In this document: positions 11,343 through 22,968 of the stretch, in pieces
Numbering within the stretch: the first letter of the stretch is position 1
How the letters are laid out: every line of letters begins with the position of its first letter
Assembly (NCBI GenBank): GCA_013433145.1
Contig: CM024185.1
Location: 4,476,501 to 4,540,500 of the forward strand
Source: Ascaris suum
Lineage: Eukaryota > Nematoda > Chromadorea > Rhabditida > Ascarididae
Direction: 5' to 3'
DNA length: 64,000 bases
Notes under the pieces: model-generated
Databases searched by the model: none
Told to the model about the DNA's origin: nothing
The model's input: only the letters and a program-made list of their open reading frames with translations
Made by a program: the position numbers and the translations under genes

Positions 11343-14300
11343 ATGGTTGAATCGATAGAGGGTGAAAGCTGGTACCATGGCCTTCGTCCAAAGGAGGATG
11401 TCGTGTTAGACTTAAGTATTTCATCGATATTTACGTGGACTTTCATTGTGCAATGTGAACAGGTGTTGCGGGAGTACGTTCGAGGCTTCAGTTTTCCCTT
11501 CAAATGCTCTGCTTCGTCGAGAGCTTCTGCCTTCAAGAGCTAGAGAAAATGAGTGAAATTAGATCATTAGCTTTCATTCGCTGTTTGCCTGTTTACCTTG
11601 AAGTAGACAGTTGCCTTATTTGTTGACCTCTTGATATCTTTGCACAGCTGTTTTTTCGTTTGATGGAAAAACAAGCCTAAAGTGACTACTCGCAGTACCA
11701 GGTGTCGGTAGGAATTTCTGTAGATGCATAACTCGTTGGTTTCGTGCCGGAACATATTAAACTAGCAATAGTTATCAAGTATATTCAGCTACATCATTGC
11801 TGTGCACGATAATATGATAAAGCAAAAAGTCCTGCAATAATTTACAGCTTTCTCGAGGACGATCTAGTTTAGGTTAAAAGTCAACTCAGGTAGATCGATG
11901 ATAAATTTACAAACACTAAACGCTGCAAAATCGCTTTATTGAACGAAATTTTTCAATGGCTGTTTCAGCCCGCTTCTTAAAGGTGTTGGAGATTGGTTGG
12001 TGAGGGCCATCGAAGGCAACACCGACGAAAGAAATGAAGTTAAAGTAAATAGTTACATTTCATGTTTTTTTTTGAAGTAGTCATGTTTTACTCATTTCGA
12101 CCTGCCGTTATCTCAGAAGCAATATTTTGGAGAGAGGTGGCGGCTATAATTAATTAAATCGGTAATAAAACATAACAAAGATATGGTTTATTATTTAAAT
12201 GAACTACAGGTGTAAATTATTGCCGCTATAAACTAAATCAAATTACGCTAAATGTTGTTCTCATAAATAAACTAAGGGTATTATTAGTTAATTAAGCTTA
12301 TTAAAGGTATATTATTCACTATTTACCTGAAGTATTTGCACGTAAAAATATCTCGAAACTTATCAAAATATTTCCTAAAAATAATGCGAAGATGCAATCA
12401 TTCATTTAATTCCTAAATATAATGCGAAATTTTGAGTTTTCTTTTGTGAAATTAATGAAACAAATGCAATCAATACAAACAAAAATATAGTATGAAAAAT
12501 ATTTGAACGGATGATTAGCATAGCCAAGAGAATATGCTTTAAGTCTAAATCTACCAGATATGAAGAATCAAATCCTTTCCAAAAATCAGCAAAAAAATCG
12601 CCACAAAGAAGATCAAACCTCTAGGGGTATTATTTTAGAGAAGAGTTCTGACAAGGTAAAACACATTTTGGAAATGATAGCTGAAACGTTATTTATAATC
12701 TGCTATGACTTTGCACTGTTTCATTTCATTGTTTCATTAGCACTGAAATTCGGCGAGATTCAAAAAACCGAGGTAGTTTTGTTGAGAAATTTCAGCGAGC
12801 AATCAACTTTTCGTTCGCATTGCCGAAGAGCTTTTTTAGTGTGGAAATTTCTTATTGTAAAAAAAACGACCGCTATAAAGCAGGATTAACAATACGTCAG
12901 GAACTCCGAGAGAGACGGAACATCGAGGGGGGTCTAGTTTGAGGAATGGTAGGAGAGAAAATATGATGCGATCGAAAACTTGCTTATCCCTCTAGAAAAT
13001 CTTTTTTCAACGAAAGATTGAACTGCTTATAGATTGATATCGTTCTATCGGTGATGATTGAAGCGCCGAATAAAGTTTTCAATTATTTACTTCATTTAAA
13101 TCAAACAACAAATATGTGGGTAATCGCTTCAACAAGACATCTTCGTGAATTCGCCACACCACTCGAATTGATCGAATATTACGAGGTATTTAAAGTACAC
13201 TATACTTATTGCTTTATTCTACAATTTATATCGTTTATTTTGATAAAACGACTCAAAAATATCGGAGGAATTTTATGCTAATTTAATAGTAAAATCAAGG
13301 ATAGAAATTTATAGCTTGATTCATGCTTTCAGATTCCTACGTCAACCTCTAGCTAGCATTCATAATGCACTTCTGATTCAATTTATCAACAGTTTTCAGC
13401 CCTAATTACATGTAAGTTTTCATTTCCTGTGAAGGTTGTAGTAGAAGATATACCCTCCATTTTGATATAAAAATATTAAGGAGAACGACCTTCCTGGTGG
13501 ATATCGCTTATTGAGACCCGTGCCTCGACCACGTTGGATGATCAACCATTCATGTGTACATTTCGATGAATGGGATCCAATTGGTCGAGGTCATTTCTGC
13601 AATGTCGTCAAAGGTAAATACAACGATCCATTCAAAAGAGTGACCATCGATGTCGCTATAAAGGTATATTAAAATAAATTTTCTTGAATATTCTTAAAGA
13701 AGCTAATGTGGCATAAATAAGTTGCTTATTCTGCATTTACCTCCGCCGAGATCTGCAGGTTTCCTCTTCAAAGCATGAACCTCTGCAAGCGATTTAATAT
13801 CATATAAATAAATCGCTTTTCAGCTTACTCGCACTAAAATAACATCGGATGATAAAAACCCTAAATGTGTACAGCATGCTTGTTCCATCTGCAGGTGGGA
13901 AGAATAGAAAAGGTTACTGATTGTAAAACGTCTTGACTACTGTGTAGGGAACATGTCGTTCACTTTTACCTGCCTAGAACATCTCACCTGAAAGCACCGA
14001 TAACTCATGCGAAGCTTTCCTAGACATGATTTAAAACAAACATACCCGTCTACACGGTTTGATTTCTGACAAGTTTCCTTATCATGGCATTTGATCGCTC
14101 TTGATTAGCGGTTGTGTCTACTGGCTACCATTGAAAATATTTCAACTTCTAGGATAATATAGCAATTCGAAGATCAAAACTGCTTTTATCATAGAAAACG
14201 AGTTAATAAAATTGAATGAGTAGTTTGTTGATCTACGATGTTGAATAAACTTTTTCGGGTATGGCACGGTGGAAAAGATTCGACGAGAAGTAAGCGAGAG

Positions 14301-17300
14301 GAAGCGCATGATTGTATAATGAAGGAAGCCAAAATCATGATGCGTTACAAACATCGAAATGTCGTACAGGTAACAACTAATCGTTAGTACTGTTTAGAAA
14401 TTAATTGATAAGAAGGATCGAAAAATTGTGATAATTTTTGAAGAAATCTAGAGTTCTTTTTTGTATAATTTGATATTTAATTTGTGTAAGTATTTTTTCT
14501 CCTTTCGGAAAGCATATTGGATATTGCAGTTTGAGGTACTATATAATAAAGAGAAGTTCAGTAAAGTAAAGTTGATGTATTTGTTGCGGCCAACTATGAA
14601 GAATTGACTTATCGAAACGTTATCGAAACGTTATAGATGCCATACGAATGAAAATATAGTGAAATGTAAGCGCTATAAAATAGTATCAAAAATTTCTTAA
14701 AAGTTCAAAAATGTTCATTTGAAAGCAGGTATGTTTTTGTGGTGCACCTGTAACATGCAATGGTACTGTTTTATGCGATTAGGATAGGCTGGTAATTTTT
14801 GTACGTTAGTTTTATGGAGTTGCTTGTGATCGACCACCCGTCATGATTGTGATGGAATTATGTCCCGGTGGAAATCTGGAAGCGCATTTGCGAAAGATGT
14901 GTGGATCGATTATGCTTGGCGAACGGATCGTCTACTGTCTGGAAATAGCGAGGGGTATCCGTTATCTTCACAAAAAAAACTGCATTCATGGGTTTGCTTT
15001 TATCAATGCTTTGTATTTAATGATTTAAGCAAAAGTATAGTTTTTTAAATGACAGAGGACAGTGTTTTAAAATATATCATAATAATTGAGGTCCATATAA
15101 TAATAAAAATTTCTCCTGGGAAATATATTTGTTGTGGAAATATTTCTAAAAACAATCGAAATAGAGTGATTTCTAAACTTTTAATTAAGAAATATATTCT
15201 TCCACTAAGAATTATTATTCCTTTATTCATTCGTTAATCATATCTATGAGGACGTATAATTTGTCTGCCGTTATATTCTCTCAACTACGATCACAATTAG
15301 TTTCATTTTGAATCGAAAATATGAAAATTTTCAGCGATTTAGCTTGCCGAAATTGTCTCATCTCAAAACATGGCGAAATTAAGATCACAGATTTTGGTCT
15401 ATCGAAACTTGTCGATGAAATCACCGCACGAACAAAAATATTGCAACCACGTGATCATTTACCTGTCAGGTAATCGAATCATCTGCAATTGAATTTTAAC
15501 TCGTAATAGAAGTATCCCATGAAGTATGATTTGAATCTGAGATGCTGTCAATTATTGAATTTTAAGGAATGCAGCAAACTAGAACCGTACGGAAATATTT
15601 GAATATTGCATTATTACGTAGGATTAGCAGAACGATTGGCGCAAATATCTACAGACTCCATTTTGTATCTACATTTGTTTTGGCATTCCACTGTTTTTCA
15701 GATTCACCTTAAGTTGAAGATGGTGGTCTGTTTAGATCCAAGAGCATTGAAAAAGCGTTATGAACCTTGAACTAGGCTATATCAGAAGTTGATTTATAAT
15801 GTAGACGCTATGAAAAGTATTTCATTATTATAGGTGGATGGCACCCGAAACGCTAACAAGGGTTCCTCTCTATAGCACAAAATCTGATGTTTGGTCATAT
15901 GGGATGGTTTGCTATGAGGTTTGAATTTTCTACTTTATATTGAAAAGCATTAGTTCTTCAATTCTATGAGTGAAAAAAAAATTTCATCAAAATACAACCA
16001 CATTGATGAAAATTTTCACGAAAATTTTTATGAAAAATTTCTAAGAATAAATGAACTTAATATTTTTTAGATTTATTTCGATTATTCAATCCTTGACGCT
16101 TTACTCGTGTAAAAACTTACTGATATAATGTCATATCAACAGTTTAAGTTCATATATGTCTGAAATTTTATCAAATTTTTCGTTCCATTTTCGAATGATC
16201 CATTCTTTGTCGCTTAACGCCTCTAAAATGGCATTTCTCATTAATAAACACATAAATTTGAAATGCTTATATGTTATCACTCCAATGTTCTATGCTGAAA
16301 CTTACTACCTTCTTATTAATGCTCTTGAGCTTGTTAGCAACTCATCATAGATTGCACAAAAGCAATCGTAGATTATTTTCAGCGGCTTATAGTACTTGTT
16401 TCGATTATGCCTTATATCTTCGTACTTGATTAGTAAGCCTTATAGGATTATGCAGCTCCAAACTAGGAATTGAAGTTAAACTCATAAATTAAGACGTAAG
16501 ACTGGTTGAATGTCGACTTCAATTGTAGATCTTCAATAATGGCGAAAAACCTTGGCCCTACTTAGAGGCGAAAATTATAGCAAAAAGTTATAAAAATGGT
16601 AAAATTCCAAATATTCCTTCTGCAACACCGCCACAAATCGCAAAGATGATGACTCGAACATGGTGAGGTCTTTTATTGACGGAATGCTCGATTTGCCTCT
16701 AGCTAATCATATTTGAAATTATAAATGCAAATTTTTATCATAAAATAACTCAATTTTTTACATTTTTCTCGAATTGTTCCACAATATCATCATCCATCAT
16801 TCATTGACAGCAGTTTATATCCTCAAAAAATTATGTGATTTTAGCTATTAACATGGAAGAAATGGTTTCATTGCCTATCAAACATCCTATTTTCTTCTCT
16901 CCTTGGAGTCTTGTAGAAATGATATTCTATATTAGCGATCTGTTTTCACAGCACTTGTTAGCTCTTATTAGTTTTATGCATTGATATTTCCGAAGCAAGC
17001 AACTTCTATATCCAAGTATGCAAAGTACCACATGTACACGCTGTCTCACAACGTGGATGTTGCCCATCACTACGATTTTGAGACATCCATTTAGAAAGCC
17101 TTTTGAGTTCACGATAACCTTTCAGTTGTGAATGTTGTTTTGAAGGCATTTAAAAGCAGAACGTCGGCCAAATTTTGGCGAAATAATAGTGACACTAACC
17201 AAAGCGCATTGTGCTATTCCACCACCACCACCTGAAATGCTTAGCGTATTTTCACTGGAAGGAGTCACTCGAAGGACACCCGAAGAGGTATCTTATTCCT

Positions 17301-19046
17301 CAATATTTCTTTTGTGGAAGTAATATTTAAACTGTTTATACCAAGTTTCTTTAGAGCGATAAATTTTAAAGTTAGACATCCGTTGTTGCATCAAATGACG
17401 GGATAAACCTACTAAAACACCTATTGCGACAATACTTTAGGTCTATTTTAGGCAATTATTGACGATTGTTACATAGCGGGTAGTCCTCATACTTTTTTGT
17501 GCGGCAAAACCACCAACACTCAAATGGCGATTATAGACACTTTCAAATATTATGGCTGAAGTTGATTTTAAAGGAAAAGAAACTCAAAGATGAGGAAATG
17601 AAAGCGAAAATGTCCACTTCACTTCTTTCATCAGATTCGTCTGCTTCGACAATTGAATCTACTGAAACTTCGCCTACTAGGATAAGTGCTTTCCCATCAT
17701 TCTTCTTTGGTATTTGAGTTAATCATTATCAATCATTTCTCATTATCTTCATTATAAGATAAGAATATGTAAGCTTAAGTTTCTCTTAAAAGGCCAACGG
17801 TCACACTCTGTCCACTCACCAACTCAATTTCTGAAGGTCTCATTCCTTCTCGTGTAGATTCAATAAACTCATTGGAGTTGTTGAGAGTAGTAAAAGCAAG
17901 AATAATGAAATAATTTTTATGCATCATACATTTAGATATATATCATTTCCAACTAGAATTATAGCTTCTTTCTTTTACTTAAATATTTCAATTTTTGAAT
18001 TTCAAATTTTCGTTGTAAATTTTGGAAAATTTTTAAAGTTATTACTAACACTCTGTTTGTATCAAAAATGAAGAGAGGAGGAAAAAACGAAACAATTGCC
18101 TCCAGAATGAGTTTCCCGTAACGAACTCATTTGTTAGAAATGCTTCTAATTTCTGATTATCTGGCATCCCCAAATGTATTATGTATGTTTTAGATGGTGC
18201 GGCATCATCAAAAATCAAACCTACCGGATGTGAAGACTCTCTCGATCGAAGATAAAGTCAGCACGACTACATCGTCACCACCGTCACCACCTGAGAACGT
18301 CACCGTAAAGAGGACTCACACTTCCCATAAAAGATTACCCATTCGTTCAGAGCTTGAAACCCTTCAATCAAAGTCGAAATTGACGAGACCGGTATGCTAG
18401 TTTTCTTCGTTCCAGATGGCTGACACATCCCGACCGATACCTGTACTCAAATAAGGTCGATTATTACACGGACAACAGTTCACCATAAGGCGCATTCACC
18501 ACCGATTGTATGCGCCATAAGAAAGATATGCCGACATGAAGATACGCTGAGCTTGTGATAACGTCTCCGCGTATTAACTGCTTAAATTACCCCTAATAAC
18601 CTGATATTAGTTGTCAAAAACAGTATATTTCTGCTCGTTTTTTTTGAATATCACTTTAATAGGTGGTAACATTCGTTACTTATCTTTTGCATCAATGGTA
18701 TCGAATGCGAGAAACATGTATAATAATAAGGGTTAAGTTATAATGAAATAAGTCTAATATTCCCAAAGATTCGTTTCTGAACTCTCATCGAATTTAATTA
18801 AAATTGCTGAAGAAGTGAGTTTCATTTCAATTGATTTTCAAGCTGGATGATTTTCAGAGAGCACGAACAAAACCGGCGTTGAAGCTAAGAACCACCGAAA
18901 CTAATGTGAGCGGTACGATGTTTGCGAAGAAGTATCTACAACAACTGGGCAATAAGAGGATACGTACAAAGACCGTTGGTCATAATCGGCGTTTGTTGAC
19001 TGCGCCATTACCAAGACGAATGAATACAGCTTTATCACGTAATTGA
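11343..19046 (+). CDS. SH2 domain tyrosine-protein kinase, Fer/Fps-like, with long C-terminal tail (14 exons)
   Basis: Cytoplasmic tyrosine kinase of the small nematode Fer-like type. Exons: 11343-11404, 11969-12044, 13033-13185, 13481-13663, 14259-14369, 14810-14991, 15335-15469, 15834-15918, 16529-16662, 17146-17287, 17574-17709, 17793-17836, 18194-18391, 18858-19046. All phases match and give 609 residues. SH2 domain: WYHGL at 10-14, WLVR with the phosphotyrosine-binding Arg33, VLSV, and LIEYYE before residue 98. Kinase: GRGHF loop near 132-136, VAIK Lys158, helix C Glu181, HGDLACRN at 255-262, DFG 275-277, WMAPE about 302-306, and a W..KAERRP motif in place of W..DP..RP. Asp257 and Asn262 are kept, but HRD reads HGD. 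The activation segment has no tyrosine. The tail (about 395-609) has a PPPPP run, a Ser/Thr-rich stretch and a very basic end. The 5' limit of exon 5 uses a CGG acceptor; exons 11 and 12 are the least certain. Confidence 0.85.
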
Positions 19047-19064
19047 AATGCATCTTTCATTATC

Positions 19065-19070
19065 AATAAA
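19065..19070 (+). terminator. Polyadenylation signal AATAAA of the kinase gene
   Basis: AATAAA starts 19 bases after the stop codon at 19046 and is followed by T-rich sequence. The close spacing suggests a very short 3' untranslated region. Confidence 0.6.
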
Positions 19071-22000
19071 CTTTGTTGAAGGCGAATATTATCAACGTTG
19101 CACTTACAGCTATGCTAATTCTGCACTTAGTGGCACCCATAATAGCTGCCAGCTATAGTTGCACTACACTAATAACGCATCTTCTTTATCATTATTAATG
19201 CAGTACTTAAACTTTCATTCATAGAGACAGTTAGCCGGGAATCGTTGAATTGATCGTTATTATTGGAGATTGATTTGACAAGTGAAATCGAACTCCTATA
19301 AATCCCGATCAATTTAGTGCACCTAAGTGGATCTAGCAATATCAATTTCAGTATTAGTTTAAATAACGCATATATTTGAATATTCAAATTTCAAATAATT
19401 GATGGCTATGTTGATGAATTGCAATGAGATATGCAAATAAACTTGCTGAAAAAAAATATGCAAAGTAGTCTTACAATTGTTTCCAGCTCTTCTCTTTCAT
19501 TGGATCTTCTCGACAAACACTAATAGCTTGATCATTAAACGCAATTATTCCGTTAGGAAAAAGAAGGATGCGATTAGTTCGATTGTGCGAATATGCAAAT
19601 CCGGCAGATCCTAGAAATAATTGTGGAAGCGAATTCTAATCGCTTATTGATGTCCAAGAATATGGGCTAGTAAACAAAATGAGAATATAGGAGGGCACTT
19701 GCGACTAGTACTTTATATAATAAAGATAACGAATGCTAAGATAATACGACTTCGGTAATTTCAATAGATCGTTGCATTCAGATGTGAAATCACAATATGC
19801 ATTTTAAATTTTATTCCGATTTATTCCACGGGAATATTTACGTATAATATCATTTATCGACATTGATCGATTATTTTTGCAATGCAAAAAATTGAAAATA
19901 TTCGATAAAATGCAAAAAAAAAATTTATCAATTTGAATATTTGTTCGATTGCAAAATTTGTTGCTATTTTTGATATTTTATTTTTATTTTTGCAATAATA
20001 ATAACAAATATGAGTGATTATCAGATAATTTTACTAGATTCAGATGCAAATTTTAATTTAAAAAATTAAGCATGAATATGAAATTCACATAGATCGGAAC
20101 ATTTTCTTGTTTCTAAAATTATTTTTCTGCAATATTTTTTCCTCTTATCGTATTTTTATATGCGAAAAATATTGCAGAAGTATACAATATAAAATTCTGG
20201 CGAAGATTAAAGGTCGTTGATTTTCTACAATTTACGGGTTCATATTTGACTCATGAAGAGAAGGTAAAACCTTCTCTTCATGAGCCACCTATAAGCATCA
20301 CAATGATTTCTTTGACAGTATTTGACGAACACCCCTTTAGTTGGTATCTGTTTCATAAAGGTTGTTCTCTTCGTGCTGGTCCCAAGGAAGTAGGCCATTT
20401 TTGCAGAAAACATCTCGAAACTGTTCCAAATTACACGTAGCGGTCTAATTCCCTGGTGCGAAAAAAAGAATTTTTTTTTCATGCAAAAAAACTCTGCCCG
20501 ACTCATACTGAACTCGACTGGCTACTTCCGAAAGTGCAACAAATAACATAGCGTTAATAAGGTCCTTCTACCAAAAATGACATTTTGTAATAAACATCGA
20601 CCTTCAGAAAATTCCTCAAAGGATTTCGTGAAAATCTTTTTTGAATTCTGCAAACCAATTTCTGCATTCTGCAGATTTCTGTAGAATGAAGACGTGCAAT
20701 ATGCAAAAAACTTCTTTTTGAATTCTGCAAAAAATGCAAACCTCAAAGAAAATAAAAGTTATAAATTTAGAAAGTGTTTTGTATAATGCAAATTTACTCT
20801 CATCTCTAAATACAGAAATAATTCAGGCAAAAAAAAAAATTATATTTTAATGAAAAGAAACTCGACAGTAAAGGAATTTTCGACAATATGAATAGAATCC
20901 TATAGGAAATAATCGAATAATACAACCAATACTGAAAGGGAAAACAGGAAATAAAAAAAACGCATAAAAATGGCACAAATATAACAAAGTAAATCTACAC
21001 TTGAACGTTTCGTCTCCTTTTCCACATTGCAAAGGAATAAATGAGAGTGGCAAATAATAAAATTTAGGGAAAGCTTTCAATGAGGTAAATGATGTCTTAA
21101 AACAATCGACTTTTACTGTATAAAATAGGCATTTAAACTAAACTGTAGAAATTATTCATAACAGAGATAAAAACAAGTGAATATAGAGAACAGCCTAGGA
21201 GAACGTTGATAAGGATTCTAAGGGAATTATAGATAAAAAATGGCCACATGATGGCCGAATATTGGCCACTAACGGCGACAAAATTTTACGCCGAAATTTT
21301 ACGCCTTTACAGATAACTGGAGGAGACTTTTCAGTTTTAACGCCAATTTCGACAGATTCGTAGAACTTTGCAGTGTCCACAACTGAGCGCCCTATCAACG
21401 ACCGACGACCGCATAAAACTCCAATTTTCCCTATACGTTGTTAATAAATAATTAAATGATGGAAGTTTCAATAAAAACTCTCTCTCAACGCCTACGCCTA
21501 CGCTCGATCTAGGTGAACGAGAGGAGGAACTGCGGACTATCCAATTCCTTTCCTCTCCACCTCCATTATATATTTAATAGGTAATCCTTCTCAACGATTT
21601 CCATAGAATTTCCTTCCACAATGGCCATCGAAGAACACTGAATAAACGAATGAGAATATCATAACCAGTTATTATGAAGAAGGAAGCACAATAATATAAT
21701 GTCCTAAACGATTGTTATAAGATCAAAAACAATCATTTCTAGTATGAACACAAACGATATATTATAATTGTCGCTGTATTAATCAATTAGACTGCAGTAA
21801 ATGACAGCTTTCAGCATAAAACTATAGAATAGACTATAGCATATTGTATAAACTGTCAAGAATACTGTAATATAAACTAATTAAAAAATTGTAAACATTA
21901 AAAAAAAATTCAAAACGTCAATGCAGATTCGATTAAATGTTAACTCAAAATCATAAGAACGAGTAATTAAATGAGTTTTTCAATGAAAATATATAAATAA

Positions 22001-22828
22001 TTACTATCATATATGATTTCTATCATAATAATAACTACTGTAGAAATTACTTACACATCGCATATTGTAGAAAAGTAAACAGTGCTCACCGTTTTAATGT
22101 ATAATACCTTTTATTATTATCTTTATAGCTACGCCCTAAAAATTCACAAGATTACTGCTATGTCAGCATCATAGGTACTTGTGCAGGCAATATCGTCGAG
22201 GGTCTTCGCAACTTCACATATCACTTAATATATCCTGATCGATGTGCTCGAATTTTTGATCAACAAAACTGATCGATTATTGCCTTATAAAAATTTTCAT
22301 CGTCATTCGAAATAGAAATTTTTTCAAGGATGAGTAAAACAATGGAAAGAAATTTGCATAAGATTCGATGCATTAAAATTTATGAGCATCCAAACATATA
22401 AGATAGCACTAATTTGAATAATTCACTCGAAATATAACGGTGGAATCATTAAATTATCGGTATTATTTATGGTTGTTAAGTATAAAGTAAGAAGATTAAA
22501 AAGTAAATATTAATAGGCAAAGAAAACCTTTCATTGAATTACATCCATCAAATAAACAAAAATAAATATATAGTTGAATTTAGATTATTCAACACATCAC
22601 CCGTATTGCACATCTCACAACGCAACTATTCATACCTGTCGATCAATCTCTCGAAATTCCTATCAAAAAATGGCAGATTTCGAAAATAAATGATTGAAAT
22701 TATTTATTTCAACAACTACATTCACAGATGAAAATACCATTTCATGATCGGATTGTCCGAATTAGGTGTACTGAACACCGCTTCCTTGTGATCAATTTCC
22801 TCTTGAAAAGAGTACTGCATCTTTCCGC
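19071..22828. other. Intergenic region between convergent genes
   Basis: The 3' ends of the kinase (+) and the hyaluronidase (-) face each other across this stretch. I see no gene. Short frames around 20240-20746 and 22560-22800 have no motif. The stretch holds the perfect hairpin at 20250-20284 listed separately. Confidence 0.5.
20250..20284. repeat. Perfect 16-bp inverted repeat with 3-base loop
   Basis: The arms ctcatgaagagaaggt (20250-20265) and accttctcttcatgag (20269-20284) are exact reverse complements separated by aaa. It lies between two convergent genes, about 1.2 kb after the kinase stop. It could be a foldback-element remnant, a small-RNA hairpin or a transcription-end structure; the sequence alone does not decide. 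Confidence 0.85.
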
Positions 22829-22834
22829 TTTATT
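22829..22834 (-). terminator. Polyadenylation signal of the hyaluronidase gene
   Basis: TTTATT on the plus strand reads AATAAA on the sense strand, about 135 bases after the stop codon. Confidence 0.45.
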
Positions 22835-22968
22835 TATACCTCGTTTGGTCTTGAAGGCGAAAAATTCCAGGCGTTTTCATTCATAACAAGCCGTTGAAGT
22901 GATCGATTCCACTCGAGTGACGTTTCGTGCAAGCAATGAAGAAGTATGTCGTACACTTCTCGGATTAG

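Noticed and set aside
12560..12889. 109-codon plus-strand frame within the kinase gene
   Set aside because: Exons 2 and 3 of the kinase (12044 and 13033) join directly in phase and complete the SH2 strands, so this frame is intronic. It has no motif.
17447..17566. Alternative kinase C-terminus beginning AIIDDCYIAG
   Set aside because: A good acceptor precedes it, but it ends at a stop soon after. The route 17287 to 17574 keeps phase and leads to a chain of coding-like exons with a polyadenylation signal.
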